Source: Bradyrhizobium cenepequi (GTDB lineage: Bacteria; Pseudomonadota; Alphaproteobacteria; Rhizobiales; Xanthobacteraceae). Taken from it: a stretch of 64,000 nucleotides of DNA. The position numbers and the translations under genes were made by a program. Shown here in pieces: positions 9,842 to 18,491 of this stretch (its first letter is position 1; each line of letters begins with the position of its first letter). The stretch covers positions 1 through 64,000 of the forward strand of contig NZ_JAGKJI010000019.1 of NCBI RefSeq assembly GCF_020329485.1, read 5' to 3'. Under the pieces are notes generated by a model that had not been told where the DNA came from, did no database searches, and worked only from the letters and a program-made list of their open reading frames with translations.

Positions 9842-10660
9842 GTGATCAATCGCCGCCAAGCGCTCGGTCTCCTCACCGCCGCGTCCGTTTTGCCAACGCG
9901 CAGCTTCGCCAACGTGTCCTACCAGCGTAACGAGTTTCGCGACGATCTGGCGCGGCGGTTCTTCGCGCTCGGCACCGAGGGCACCTTCGTCGCCTACAAG
10001 GTCGATGACTACCTGATCATCGCCAGCGACAAGCGGAGGTCGAGTGAGGGCAAACTGCCGGCCTCGACCTTCAAGATCCCGAATTCGATCATCGCGCTGG
10101 ACACCGGCGTGGTCGAGGATCCCGACAAGGACGTGTTCAAGTGGGACGGCGTGACGCGCAGCATCGAGGCCTGGAACAAGGACCATACGCTGCGATCGGC
10201 GATCGCCGTTTCCGCCGTGCCGGTCTATCAGGAGATCGCGCGGCGCATCGGCGAAGGGCAGATGAAGAAATACGTCGACCTGCTCGAATACGGCAACGGC
10301 GACATCGGCGGCGGCATCGACCAGTTCTGGCTGACCGGAAACCTGCGCATCGATCCGGTCCAGCAGATCGATTTCGTGGACCGGCTGCGGCGCGGCACGT
10401 TGCCGGTCTCCAAGCGCGCCCAGGAGCTGACGCGCGATATCCTGCCGGTGACGAAGGTGGGAGACGCCACCATCCGCGCAAAGAGCGGCCTCCTCGGCGC
10501 GGAGATCGGAAAACCCTCGCTCGGCTGGCTGGTCGGCTGGGTCGAGAAGGGGTCCTCCGTCACCGTGTTCGCAATGAACATGGACTGCAAGAACGACAGC
10601 CATATCGCCGCCCGCATGACCGTGACGCAGCAATGCCTAGCCGACATCGTGGCATATTGA
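9842..10660 (+). CDS. Class D (OXA-type) beta-lactamase
   Basis: 272 residues from the GTG at 9842, chosen because it gives a signal peptide INRRQALGLLTAASVLPTRSFA with a twin-arginine-like start; an ATG at 9797 is also open. Active-site elements are complete: Ser75 and Lys78 in STFK, SAV at 124-126, YGN at 150-152, Trp163 near the carbamylated lysine, and KSG at 214-216 in place of the commoner KTG. The enzyme hydrolyses beta-lactams in the periplasm. No mobile element lies beside it, so it is probably an intrinsic chromosomal gene. Its spectrum cannot be read from sequence. Confidence 0.93.
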   Translation: MINRRQALGLLTAASVLPTRSFANVSYQRNEFRDDLARRFFALGTEGTFVAYKVDDYLIIASDKRRSSEGKLPASTFKIPNSIIALDTGVVEDPDKDVFKWDGVTRSIEAWNKDHTLRSAIAVSAVPVYQEIARRIGEGQMKKYVDLLEYGNGDIGGGIDQFWLTGNLRIDPVQQIDFVDRLRRGTLPVSKRAQELTRDILPVTKVGDATIRAKSGLLGAEIGKPSLGWLVGWVEKGSSVTVFAMNMDCKNDSHIAARMTVTQQCLADIVAY

Positions 10661-10747
10661 TGGGCTGATGCTCGCCCGCGCCAACTGGTGCGCGGATCAG
10701 TGCCAGACTAACATCTCCGTACAACGAAAAATCATACGGAGGAAACC

Positions 10748-11401
10748 ATGCATTCTGCTTCAGTCTGGCTCTCGTCGCTCACGCTGGCTGCCGCTAGCGG
10801 CTGGTTCGCGGCCACTATGTTTGCCGCGCCGGCGACCAGCAAGGAGCCGCGCTTCCCGCAGCTCACGATGGACCAGCTCGACGAAAAGCAGCGACCGCTC
10901 GGCGAGCAGATCATGAAGGTCTCGAGCGTCGGCATCGGCGGGCCCTACAACCCGATGATCCGCAGCCCCGTGCTCGGCCAGCGGCTGTTCGATCTGTTCT
11001 ATTATTTGCGCTGGCAGACTTCTGTCCCGACCAAACTCAATGAGTTTGCAATCCTGATCATTGGTCGGCAATGGCGCTCGCAGGTCGAATGGTTCGCGCA
11101 TGCACCGCTCGCGGCCAAGGCCGGCCTGTCGGGCGATATCATTGCCGAGCTGAAAGCCAACAAGCGACCCTCGAACATGGCCGAGGACGAGGCAGCGGTC
11201 TATGATTTCGTCACTGAGCTCACCACCACGAAGAAGGTATCCAACGAAACCTATGGGCGGGCGAAGAAGGTGTTCAACGATCAGCAGATCGTGGATTTGA
11301 CTGCGGTCGCCGGCAACTATGTCATGGTCGCGATGATGCTTGCCATGGCGGAAGAGACCGTGCCGCCTGGCAAGGAGGAGCCGTTCAAGGCAGGGGAGTG
11401 A
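10748..11401 (+). CDS. Carboxymuconolactone decarboxylase/AhpD-fold protein, exported or anchored
   Basis: 217 residues. An N-terminal hydrophobic segment (WLSSLTLAAASGWFAATMFAAPAT) precedes an AhpD-like helical domain with LNEFAILIIGRQWRSQVEWFAHAPLAAKAGLS. In this family EWxxH carries the active-site acid and histidine, but the paired CxxC of true AhpD peroxidases is missing. GGAGG stands six bases before the ATG. The role is not known; an envelope gamma-CMD enzyme is plausible. The downstream gene is convergent. Confidence 0.82.
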   Translation: MHSASVWLSSLTLAAASGWFAATMFAAPATSKEPRFPQLTMDQLDEKQRPLGEQIMKVSSVGIGGPYNPMIRSPVLGQRLFDLFYYLRWQTSVPTKLNEFAILIIGRQWRSQVEWFAHAPLAAKAGLSGDIIAELKANKRPSNMAEDEAAVYDFVTELTTTKKVSNETYGRAKKVFNDQQIVDLTAVAGNYVMVAMMLAMAEETVPPGKEEPFKAGE

Positions 11402-11471
11402 CGGAGCAACCCCCTTTTTGCCCGGCGCCCGGCCGCATCCAGCCGTTGCCGGCATCAGCGGACGAAGCGAT

Positions 11472-11490
11472 GGCCGGGATTGTCCCGGCC
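11472..11490. terminator. GC-rich hairpin between convergent genes
   Basis: GGCCGGGA-TTG-TCCCGGCC, an 8-bp perfect stem between the stop at 11401 and the convergent stop at 11500. No U-tract follows on either side, so it may be part of a dispersed repeat or act as an mRNA end stabiliser rather than a classical terminator. Confidence 0.4.
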
Positions 11491-11499
11491 ACCCGATGA

Positions 11500-11910
11500 T
11501 CAAGTCTGAGGCGGCTTCGCCTTTCCGATCCGTCCCATGTGGGTGAAGCCGAATCCTGCCTGATATTTCAGTCCATAGCCGAGTGCGCGGTCGATGCCGA
11601 TATGGGCGAGCCAGATCATCGCGATGGAGAGCACCAGCGGCTCGGCGGTCGCAAAGCCGGCGGTCATCAGGCTCACTGGGGCCATGTAGCTGTGGGCCGC
11701 ATTGTAGATGATCGCGCCTTCGTTGGGACCCACGACATAGCCGGCAAAGCTCAAATCGGGCGCCAGGAACAGGACCGCGTAGACCCACCACGAGCCGCCC
11801 CAGACCGCGTATAGCAGCGTCATGCCCACGAACAGCGTCAGGCCCTCCAGCCTGAGCAATAGGCGCACGCCGCCCGTGACCGAGCCGGCCTCGGCTGTCG
11901 TCTTATCCAT
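11500..11910 (-). CDS. DUF4260-type membrane protein
   Basis: 136 residues with about four hydrophobic segments (LEGLTLFVGMTLLYAVW, WWVYAVLFLAPDLSFAGYVVG, an APVSLMTAGFATAEPLVLSIAMIWLAHIGIDRALG pair). The ending GIDRALGYGLKYQAGFGFTHMGRIGK is the characteristic part of this family. ATG at 11910 follows GGGGGAGAAG. Family function unknown. Confidence 0.85.
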   Translation of the reverse strand: MDKTTAEAGSVTGGVRLLLRLEGLTLFVGMTLLYAVWGGSWWVYAVLFLAPDLSFAGYVVGPNEGAIIYNAAHSYMAPVSLMTAGFATAEPLVLSIAMIWLAHIGIDRALGYGLKYQAGFGFTHMGRIGKAKPPQT

Positions 11911-12057
11911 GGTCTTCTCCCCCAAATCTGCGCTGATCAGAGTACCGCCCGTGCCCGGGATTCGGGGCAAGAAGGTGGTTTCCGGTTCAGAAAATGCCGT
12001 GTTAGAACCCCGCGCGGGTTCCAGCAGCCAATCACTAGCTAATGCGGGCGGAAGCAA

Positions 12058-13590
12058 ATGAAAGATATCCTCGACACCCTCGAAGAGCGGCGCGCCGGCG
12101 CCAAGTTGGGCGGCGGCGTCAAGCGCATCGAGGCGCAGCATGCCCGCGGCAAGCTGACGGCGCGCGAGCGCATCGAGTTGCTCCTGGACAAGGGCTCGTT
12201 CGAGGAATTCGACATGTTCGTCGAGCACCGCTCGACTGAATTCGGCATGGAGAAGACCAAGGTTCCCGGCGACGGCGTCGTCACCGGATGGGGCACCGTC
12301 AACGGCCGCAAGACCTTCGTCTTCGCCAAGGACTTCACGGTATTCGGCGGCTCGCTGTCGGAGACGCATGCGCTGAAGATCACCAAACTGCAGGACATGG
12401 CGATGAAGGCGAGGGCGCCGATCATCGGCCTCTATGACGCCGGCGGCGCGCGCATCCAGGAGGGCGTCGCGGCGCTGGCCGGCTATTCCTACGTGTTCCG
12501 CCGCAATGTCGTTGCGTCAGGCGTGATCCCCCAGATCTCGGTCATCATGGGCCCCTGTGCAGGCGGCGACGTCTATTCGCCTGCCATGACCGACTTTATC
12601 TTCATGGTGAAGAACACGAGCTACATGTTCGTGACCGGCCCAGATGTGGTGAAGACCGTGACCAACGAGGTGGTCACCGCCGAGGAGCTCGGCGGCGCCT
12701 CGGTGCACGCGACGCGCTCCTCGATCGCGGACGGCGCCTTCGAGAACGACGTCGACGCGCTGTTGCAGATGCGCCGCCTGATCGACTTCCTCCCTGCCAA
12801 CAACACCGACGGCGTGCCGGAATGGCCGAGCTTCGACGATATCGGCCGGGTCGACATGTCCCTGGACACGCTGATCCCCGACAATCCAAACAAGCCCTAC
12901 GACATGAAGGAATTGATCCTGAAGGTCGTGGACGAGGGCGACTTCTTCGAGATCTCCGAGACCTTCGCCAAGAACATCGTCACCGGCTTCGGCCGCATCG
13001 CCGGCCGCACGGTGGGCTTTGTCGCCAACCAGCCGATGGTGCTCGCCGGCGTGCTCGACAGCGACGCCTCACGCAAGGCCGCGCGCTTTGTTCGTTTTTG
13101 TGACGCCTTCAACATCCCGATCGTCACTTTCGTCGATGTACCCGGCTTCCTGCCCGGCACCGCGCAGGAATATGGCGGCCTGATCAAGCACGGCGCGAAG
13201 CTGTTGTTCGCCTATTCGCAATGCACCGTGCCGCTCGTCACCATCATCACCCGCAAGGCCTATGGCGGCGCCTTCGACGTCATGGCCTCAAAGGAGATCG
13301 GCGCCGACATGAACTATGCCTGGCCGACCGCACAGATCGCGGTGATGGGCGCCAAGGGCGCGGTCGAGATCATCTTCCGCTCCGACATCGGCGACCCCGA
13401 CAAGATCGCCGCCCGCACCAAGGAATACGAAGACCGCTTTCTCTCGCCCTTCATCGCGGCCGAGCGCGGCTATATCGACGACGTCATCATGCCGCATTCA
13501 ACCAGGCGGCGGATCGCGCGGGCGCTTGCGATGCTCAAGGACAAGAAGGTCGAGATCCCCGCAAAGAAGCACGACAATTTGCCGTTGTGA
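12058..13590 (+). CDS. pccB: Propionyl-CoA (acyl-CoA) carboxylase beta subunit
   Basis: 510 residues, normal for PccB. The carboxyltransferase domain has the acyl-CoA site IGLYDAGGARIQEGVAALAGYS and oxyanion glycines (GPCAGGDVYSPAMTDF). The C-terminal half has the biotin-binding DVPGFLPGTAQEYGGLIKHGAKLLFAYS and TRKAYGGAFDVMASK. It carboxylates propionyl-CoA to methylmalonyl-CoA together with a biotin-carrying alpha subunit, which is not in this window. A GAACCC-CGCGC-GGGTTC inverted repeat at 12005-12021 lies in the upstream region. A small conserved protein gene follows 40 bases later. Confidence 0.95.
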   Translation: MKDILDTLEERRAGAKLGGGVKRIEAQHARGKLTARERIELLLDKGSFEEFDMFVEHRSTEFGMEKTKVPGDGVVTGWGTVNGRKTFVFAKDFTVFGGSLSETHALKITKLQDMAMKARAPIIGLYDAGGARIQEGVAALAGYSYVFRRNVVASGVIPQISVIMGPCAGGDVYSPAMTDFIFMVKNTSYMFVTGPDVVKTVTNEVVTAEELGGASVHATRSSIADGAFENDVDALLQMRRLIDFLPANNTDGVPEWPSFDDIGRVDMSLDTLIPDNPNKPYDMKELILKVVDEGDFFEISETFAKNIVTGFGRIAGRTVGFVANQPMVLAGVLDSDASRKAARFVRFCDAFNIPIVTFVDVPGFLPGTAQEYGGLIKHGAKLLFAYSQCTVPLVTIITRKAYGGAFDVMASKEIGADMNYAWPTAQIAVMGAKGAVEIIFRSDIGDPDKIAARTKEYEDRFLSPFIAAERGYIDDVIMPHSTRRRIARALAMLKDKKVEIPAKKHDNLPL

Positions 13591-13630
13591 GATGCCAATC
13601 CGCTCTACAAGAATGTACGGAGGAAGCAAC

Positions 13631-13945
13631 ATGCCCACTGCCCACTTCATCGTCCGTGCCACCGTCACCGATCCCGCGAAACGCGCTGCCTTCGACGCCT
13701 GGTATTCGCGCGAGCATTTGCCGGACGCACTGAAATCGTTCCGCGCGCAGAAGGCGTGGCGGCATTGGAGCGCGACCGATCCGTCGCAGCATCTGGCAAC
13801 CTATCAGTTCGCCGACCAGGCCTCGCTCGAGCGCGCGGTCAATGGCGAGGAGATGAAGCGGCTGATTGCCGACTTCAACCGCGATTGGCCGGATGTCACG
13901 CGCACGCGCGAGGTGCTGGTGCTGGCGGAGGAGGTTGCAGCGTGA
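13631..13945 (+). CDS. Small dimeric alpha/beta-barrel-like protein
   Basis: 104 residues starting at an ATG preceded by CGGAGGAAG. TAHFIVRATVTDP and the motif WYSREHLPDALKSF resemble EthD/ABM ferredoxin-like folds, in which a conserved H-L-P turn caps the barrel. The function is unknown; the gene follows pccB closely and may be co-transcribed. Confidence 0.75.
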   Translation: MPTAHFIVRATVTDPAKRAAFDAWYSREHLPDALKSFRAQKAWRHWSATDPSQHLATYQFADQASLERAVNGEEMKRLIADFNRDWPDVTRTREVLVLAEEVAA

Positions 13946-13961
13946 CGTCCGCACGTCGCGC

Positions 13962-14423
13962 TTACGCCGCCTTGCCCTGGTTCTTGAACATCTCCTCCGC
14001 GCGCCTCTTCAGCTCGTCAGGCGCGACGTCCTCGATGTGGGTGCCGAAGAACCAGCTATTGCCGGCGACATCCTTCACGCCGCCGGTGCGGTCGCCGTAG
14101 AACTGGTCCGCCGGCTCCATGATTGAGGTCGCGCCGGCCTCTATGGCGCATCGATAGGCGGTGTCGACGTCGGGCACGTAGAGATAGAGCATGGCGGGCA
14201 TGGCCTTGGCGTGCTCGTGGGCATCGGCGATCATCACCATGGAATCGCCGATCTTGAGTGCCGCGTGCATGATCTTGCCGTCCGGCCGCAAGGTCGGCGC
14301 GTGATGCTTCCGGGCGCCCAGCGCCTCCTCAAGGAAGCTGATGATCTTCGCGGCGCCGTCGACGACAAGATAAGGCGTCACGGTATGAAACCCGTCCGGG
14401 GTCGGTCGTGCCTTTGCGGCCAT
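13962..14423 (-). CDS. VOC-family (PhnB/glyoxalase-like) protein
   Basis: 153 residues. FHTVTPYLVVDGAAKIISFLEEALGA, GKIMHAALKIGDSMVMIAD and GDRTGGVKDVAGNSWFFGTHIEDV are the paired beta-alpha-beta-beta-beta modules of PhnB-like VOC proteins. The ATG at 14423 was chosen because the barrel begins directly after it. The metal site and substrate are uncertain. It is convergent with the gene ending at 13945. Confidence 0.85.
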   Translation of the reverse strand: MAAKARPTPDGFHTVTPYLVVDGAAKIISFLEEALGARKHHAPTLRPDGKIMHAALKIGDSMVMIADAHEHAKAMPAMLYLYVPDVDTAYRCAIEAGATSIMEPADQFYGDRTGGVKDVAGNSWFFGTHIEDVAPDELKRRAEEMFKNQGKAA

Positions 14424-14631
14424 GGCGTTCTCTCTGCGGAGTTGGACGTAACCCCGATAACGCAGAGCCTCCATTTTGGTCGCATCGTCTCGGCAAAAAA
14501 GAGCAGGGCGGTCGAGAACTGCCGCGGCGCGTTTTGTCGCGCCCAGTTCAAGCACAGTTCAGCAGACATTCATCTCACGGCGGCAACATTGTTCCTGCAT
14601 CACGTGCCCTAACAAGAAAAAGGACGATGTC

Positions 14632-14910
14632 ATGGAACGCCGCGACTTTTTGAAGATGGCTTTGGGCGTTGCCGCTGGCGCGGCGACCTTTGCTGCAACC
14701 GCGCAGGCCGCGCCGATGATGCCCTTGAGCGAGGACGCGCGGCGGCCTTCCGGCCCCGACGCCGATCCCGCGGTCACCACCGGCGATGAAGTTGATCACC
14801 TCAAGCCCGAACAGGTGCAGTGGCGTCGCCGTCACTGGCATCGTCGCCACTGGCGCCCTCGCCGGGGTTGGCGCCGTCCCTGGCACCGTCGGCGCTGGCG
14901 TCGCTGGTGA
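14632..14910 (+). CDS. Tat-signal protein with W/R/H-rich tail
   Basis: 92 residues. The N-terminus, MERRDFLKMALGVAAGAATFAATAQAAP, is a textbook twin-arginine signal (RRDFLK). The mature part is short: an acidic linker, then about 30 residues made almost only of Trp, Arg, His, Pro and Gly (VQWRRRHWHRRHW onward). Such a tail could bind metal, nucleic acid, anionic polysaccharide or membranes after export in the folded state. No known function; related short proteins seem common in this group of bacteria. Confidence 0.75.
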   Translation: MERRDFLKMALGVAAGAATFAATAQAAPMMPLSEDARRPSGPDADPAVTTGDEVDHLKPEQVQWRRRHWHRRHWRPRRGWRRPWHRRRWRRW

Positions 14911-15016
14911 GGCCGGTCTAGCAGGTCGCCATGAAGCTTGCGTAATCGGGAAATCCGAGCTCCAAGCCTATCAATCAGATGGCCCTTGCTTTCCCAATCG
15001 CTGCCACCGATCGGTC

Positions 15017-15055
15017 AAAAAAATGGGCAGTGACCGCGCGCCGCGGTCCCTGCCC
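15017..15055 (-). terminator. Rho-independent terminator for the leftward GCG_CRPN gene
   Basis: Read leftward, GGGCAG-G-GACCGCG, loop, CGCGGTC-A-CTGCCC is followed by ATTTTTTT. The stem has 13 pairs with a single mismatch, and the hairpin lies about 87 bases after the stop at 15142. Confidence 0.8.
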
Positions 15056-15141
15056 ATGATGGTTTGACCAGTGTGGTTTAGCCCGCTCTGCTCGGCCAAT
15101 CTGGTTGGCCGAGCTTTGTTCGATTGCGCTCTAGCGAAAGT

Positions 15142-15369
15142 TTAGAAAGGCCGGCAGCGGCCGGCTCGCCAGGCGAAGCCGCGGGGGCAAACGCGAGGCG
15201 CGACCACGACCCTCGGCGCAGGCCGCACTACGACGACACGGCCATTCGGGCGGCAACCGCCATACGGGCCGCGATGGAAGCCTGGGCCGCAACCGCCCGC
15301 CGCGTTTGCGGAGCTGAAGCTCGCAACCATCCCACCAGCCACGACGGCTGCCGCCAGAAGATACTTCAT
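15142..15369 (-). CDS. GCG_CRPN-motif small secreted protein
   Basis: 75 residues. A signal peptide (KYLLAAAVVAGGMVASFSSANA) is followed by GGCGPGFHRGPYGGCRPNG, the motif that names the GCG_CRPN family, and a cysteine-containing tail VCPRGFAWRAGRCRPF. Start at 15369 follows GGGAGAACGAG. Small periplasmic or extracellular protein with two likely disulphides; function unknown. Confidence 0.85.
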   Translation of the reverse strand: MKYLLAAAVVAGGMVASFSSANAAGGCGPGFHRGPYGGCRPNGRVVVVRPAPRVVVAPRVCPRGFAWRAGRCRPF

Positions 15370-15616
15370 TCTCGTTCTCCCTTTGAGTTCTCGCCGCACT
15401 GCAACACCGGAATAGTTCGAATGCGACAGTGATTCGCCGCGCCAGAGTGTCGCAGACGCCGCATCACTTGTCCTGGAGCATAATTTGCAGGGCTGAACGC
15501 GATGTGAACGGATCAGTCACGAGGTGCGAAATCCCAAGCGCCAAGGTTCGCGTCCGCCACTTGCCGGCGCGAATGACGGCGCCAGTCAGCGCATGATGGC
15601 GGACTTGAACGCGCCG
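15370..15616. other. Intergenic, no gene seen
   Basis: Upstream region of the secreted GCG_CRPN gene and downstream region of the ArsR-type regulator. No open frame with a product or strong hairpin was found. Confidence 0.5.
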
Positions 15617-16312
15617 TTATTCGCCGGTCCCGAACAATGCTGCAAACCGCTTTTCGCCGTTTCGGGAAAAATTGACCACGCGGCTGCCCGGCGTCGGATC
15701 GCGCGCCGCCCATTTCAGTTCGGTGAAGCGCTCCATGAGCGCAGCGCCCAGCGTGCCCGCCAGATGATGCCGCCGCTCGCTCCAATCGAGGCAAGCCTTG
15801 CACACGGGGCGGCGCGGATGAATGAGCGCGTCGGCATCGATCTGCAATGCCTTCGCTATGAATCGCTTGCCTTCGCCGGTCAGCTCCATCGCCTCCTTGC
15901 TCTGCCGGATCAGCCGCTGCCTCTTCATGCTGTCGAGCATCTGAACGCCGAGATCGCCGGCGAGGTGGTCGTAGCAGACCCGTGCACGCCGAAGCGCGGG
16001 GTCCTTCGGGCCGGTGCGCACGCGCATGTGGCCGGCGCGCGCGGCGAGCCCCGCGAGCCCCTCCAGAACGCCTGCGACGTCGGAGCCGGTGAGGCGGTAG
16101 TAGCGGTGCCGGCCCTGCTTTTCCGGCTCGATCAGCCCACCGGTTTCGAGCTTGGCGAGATGTGAGCTCGCGGTCTGCGGCGTAATGCCGGCTTCCTGCG
16201 CCAGCTCGCTTGCGGTAAGCGCACGGCCGCTCAGAAGCGCGGTGAGCATGTTGGCGCGCGCGGGATCGCCGACCAGCGAGGCGACCATGGCGATGTCGGG
16301 ACCTGATTTCAT
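15617..16312 (-). CDS. ArsR-type winged-helix transcriptional regulator
   Basis: 231 residues. The N-terminal DNA-binding domain shows VASLVGDPARANMLTALLSGRALTASELAQEAGITPQTASSHLAKLETGGLIEPEKQGRHRYYRL. A long C-terminal part follows with CKACLDWSERRHHLAGTLGAALMERF, a conserved cysteine-containing segment seen in a subgroup of larger ArsR proteins. Effector unknown. The promoter faces the NIPSNAP/ABM genes, but a dispersed repeat occupies much of the gap. Confidence 0.88.
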   Translation of the reverse strand: MKSGPDIAMVASLVGDPARANMLTALLSGRALTASELAQEAGITPQTASSHLAKLETGGLIEPEKQGRHRYYRLTGSDVAGVLEGLAGLAARAGHMRVRTGPKDPALRRARVCYDHLAGDLGVQMLDSMKRQRLIRQSKEAMELTGEGKRFIAKALQIDADALIHPRRPVCKACLDWSERRHHLAGTLGAALMERFTELKWAARDPTPGSRVVNFSRNGEKRFAALFGTGE

Positions 16313-16377
16313 AGTTCGATCATAACCGAAGCATAGGTGCCGGGCAAGGCGGTAATCTCCCAACGGTCAATGCAGCC

Positions 16378-16462
16378 GTCATTGTGAGGAGCGAAGCGAC
16401 GAAGCAATCCACTGCTCGATCTCGTGGAGAGATGGATTGCTTCGCTTCGCTCGCAATGACGG
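16378..16462. repeat. Dispersed palindromic repeat (ATTGC-GAGCGAAGC type)
   Basis: Left arm GTCATTGTGAGGAGCGAAGC and right arm TTCGCTTCGCTCGCAATGAC are reverse complements with small changes; inner GAAGCAATCC and GGATTGCTTC also pair. The whole unit could fold into one long hairpin. It lies between the ArsR-type start at 16312 and the NIPSNAP start at 16483. Confidence 0.75.
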
Positions 16463-16482
16463 TGAAGGACCTGGAGCACCCC

Positions 16483-16791
16483 ATGACCATCACCGTCTTC
16501 ATTCGTTACCAGCTCGATCCGTTCAAGCGTGCGAAGTTCGAGGAATATTCCAGGCGCTGGCTCACCATCATTCCCAGATGCGGTGGCGACCTGATCGGCT
16601 ACTTCGTGCCGCATGAGGGCACCAACAACATCGCCTTTGCGCTGATCTCGTTCGAAAGCCTTGCCGCCTATGAGGCCTATCGCGCGCGGCTGCGCGCGGA
16701 TGCCGAAGGCATGGCCAACTTCAATTTCGCCGAGGAACAGAAATTCATCCTGGCCGAAGAGCGGACTTTTTTGCGCCCGGTTACGTTGTAG
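16483..16791 (+). CDS. NIPSNAP-family protein
   Basis: 102 residues: TVFIRYQLDPFKRAKFEEYSRRWLTIIPRCGGDLIGYFVPHEG and FESLAAYEAYRARLRAD match the NIPSNAP dimeric ferredoxin-like fold. The ATG at 16483 lies immediately downstream of the dispersed repeat, so its promoter must be in or upstream of that repeat. Function unknown. An ABM-type gene follows 31 bases later. Confidence 0.83.
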   Translation: MTITVFIRYQLDPFKRAKFEEYSRRWLTIIPRCGGDLIGYFVPHEGTNNIAFALISFESLAAYEAYRARLRADAEGMANFNFAEEQKFILAEERTFLRPVTL

Positions 16792-16822
16792 GCTATCGCT
16801 TTGCGCAACGAGGGAGATGCCA

Positions 16823-17173
16823 ATGATCGCCGTGATCTTCGAGGTCTGGCCGAAGCCGGAACTTCGGCAACAATATTTCGATCTCGCCGCGGAGCTGCGG
16901 CCGATCCTGGAGAGTATTGACGGCTTCATTTCCGTGGAGCGCTTCGAGAGCCTGACCGAGAAAGGGAAGTTCTTGTCGATATCGTTCTTCCGCAATGAAG
17001 CTGCCGTAGAGGCCTGGCGCAATGTGGTGGAACACCGCAGGTCGCAGGCGAAAGGTCGCGCAATCATCTTTGACGACTACCGGATACGGATCGCCAGCGT
17101 GGTCCGCGACTACGGTATGAACGATCGCACGCAGGCGCCGAAGGACAGCCGCGCCGTTCACGAGCCGCATTAG
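16823..17173 (+). CDS. Antibiotic biosynthesis monooxygenase (ABM)-domain protein
   Basis: 116 residues. IAVIFEVWPKPELRQQYFDLAAELRPILESIDGFISVERFES and FLSISFFRNEAAVEAWRNVVEHRRSQ are typical of the ABM fold, which in this form often acts in quinone or haem-related chemistry or has no known role. GAGGGAGATGCC precedes the ATG. Probably in one unit with the NIPSNAP gene and the downstream PEP-mutase-like gene. Confidence 0.85.
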   Translation: MIAVIFEVWPKPELRQQYFDLAAELRPILESIDGFISVERFESLTEKGKFLSISFFRNEAAVEAWRNVVEHRRSQAKGRAIIFDDYRIRIASVVRDYGMNDRTQAPKDSRAVHEPH

Positions 17174-17206
17174 CTCGCAACACAAATCATCGAAGGGAGA
17201 GGAAAC

Positions 17207-18022
17207 ATGCCGGTCACGACTGCCGACAAGTGCGCCGCGTTCAAGAAGATGCATGAGAGCGGCTGCTTTATCCTGCCCAATCCCTTTGACGTAGGCAGCG
17301 CCCGCGCGCTGCAGCAGCTCGGCTTCAAGGCGCTCGCCTCCACCAGCGCGGGCTTTGCCTGGAGCATCGGCAAGGCCGACAACCGGGTCACGGTCGATGA
17401 TGTCGTCACCCATCTAACCGCGCTCTGCGCCGCCGTCGATCTGCCGGTCAACGCCGATTTCGAAGGTGGCTTTGCCGTCGAGCCGGACAAGGTCGCGACC
17501 AACGTCGCACGTGGCGTCAGGACGGGCGTTGCGGGGCTCTCGATCGAGGACTCGACCGGCGATGCGGCCAAGCCGCTCTACGATTTCAACCTGGCGGTCG
17601 AGCGCGTCAAGGCCGCGCACAAGGCGATCGATGCCGACGATGGCGGCGTGCTGCTCACTGGTCGCTGCGAAGCTTTCCTGTGGGGACGGAACGATCTGAA
17701 TCTCGTCATCGAGCGGTTGCAAGCCTATTCTGCCGCTGGCGCCAACTGCCTCTACGCGCCCGGCATCAAGACGAGGGAAGAGATCGCCGCAGTCGTGAAG
17801 GCGGTGCATCCCAAGCCCGTCAATCTCCTGATCGGCGCGTCCGGCCCGTCGCTGCAGGAAGCCGCCGATCTCGGCGTGCGCCGCATCAGCGTCGGTGGGT
17901 CGCTGGCACGCGCCGCCTGGGCCGGCTTCATGAAAGCCGCGTGCGAGATGGCGGAACAGGGAACATTCACCGGACTCGCCCACGGCTATCCCGGCGGCGA
18001 GCTCAACAAGATGTTCAAGTAA
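17207..18022 (+). CDS. Isocitrate lyase/PEP mutase superfamily enzyme
   Basis: 271 residues. FILPNPFDVGSARALQQLGFKALASTSAGFAWSIG, the metal site PVNADFEGGF, GLSIEDSTG and LLTGRCEAFLWG form the TIM-barrel signature of the PEP mutase/ICL family. Members cleave or form C-C or C-P bonds next to a carboxylate, for example 2-methylisocitrate or oxaloacetate. The substrate here is not determinable. GGGAGAGGAAAC lies before the ATG. Confidence 0.88.
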   Translation: MPVTTADKCAAFKKMHESGCFILPNPFDVGSARALQQLGFKALASTSAGFAWSIGKADNRVTVDDVVTHLTALCAAVDLPVNADFEGGFAVEPDKVATNVARGVRTGVAGLSIEDSTGDAAKPLYDFNLAVERVKAAHKAIDADDGGVLLTGRCEAFLWGRNDLNLVIERLQAYSAAGANCLYAPGIKTREEIAAVVKAVHPKPVNLLIGASGPSLQEAADLGVRRISVGGSLARAAWAGFMKAACEMAEQGTFTGLAHGYPGGELNKMFK

Positions 18023-18032
18023 GCGGGTCAAA

Positions 18033-18066
18033 CAACAACACGGCGGGCGAACCGATGCCCGCCGTG
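18033..18066. terminator. Hairpin terminator between convergent genes
   Basis: CACGGCGGGC-8 nt-GCCCGCCGTG, a 10-bp perfect stem. On the minus strand it is followed by TTGTTGTTTG, so it best terminates the leftward gene ending at 18084; it may also serve the rightward gene ending at 18022. Confidence 0.65.
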
Positions 18067-18083
18067 CGCGAATGTCGCTACCT

Positions 18084-18491
18084 CTATTTGTTGCTATCAG
18101 GCGTCTTCGAGCGGTCGACCTCCTGGCCGGTCGGATTCGACTGCGGCGGGGTGGGACGATTGGTCGCCGAGCCCGTCGTCGTGCCAGGTTCGGTATTGGC
18201 CTTTGGCATGCCTTGTGGAGATGCGGGGTTGGCCGGCTGGTTCTGCGCGCTCTGTGACGGCGGCTTCGTGCCTGCCTGCTCAACGGATGTATTGTTCAGG
18301 CCATAGAACACTGCGCCGAGCACCACCGCGATCGCAATCGCGAACATCGCGATCTTTGCTCCGCTGGCCGGGCCCTCGGCAAGCTCCGGATCGGGCTGCA
18401 ACTCGTTGTCCAGATCGTTGAGACGCGCCTGACGGCGGATCTCGTCCTCGGTCATATTGCTGCGGTCAGGATCATTCGGTTGGTGTGCCAT
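18084..18491 (-). CDS. Single-pass membrane protein with proline/asparagine-rich tail
   Basis: 135 residues. A charged N-terminal part (PDRSNMTEDEIRRQARLNDLDNELQPDPE) leads into one transmembrane helix (IAMFAIAIAVVLGAVFYGL) and a disordered Q/N/P/T tail. GGAGG precedes the ATG at 18491. Function not recognised. Confidence 0.78.
   Translation of the reverse strand: MAHQPNDPDRSNMTEDEIRRQARLNDLDNELQPDPELAEGPASGAKIAMFAIAIAVVLGAVFYGLNNTSVEQAGTKPPSQSAQNQPANPASPQGMPKANTEPGTTTGSATNRPTPPQSNPTGQEVDRSKTPDSNK

Noticed and set aside
9797..10660. Recently acquired resistance gene
   Set aside because: The OXA-type gene has base composition like its neighbours and no mobile element nearby, so intrinsic origin is more likely.
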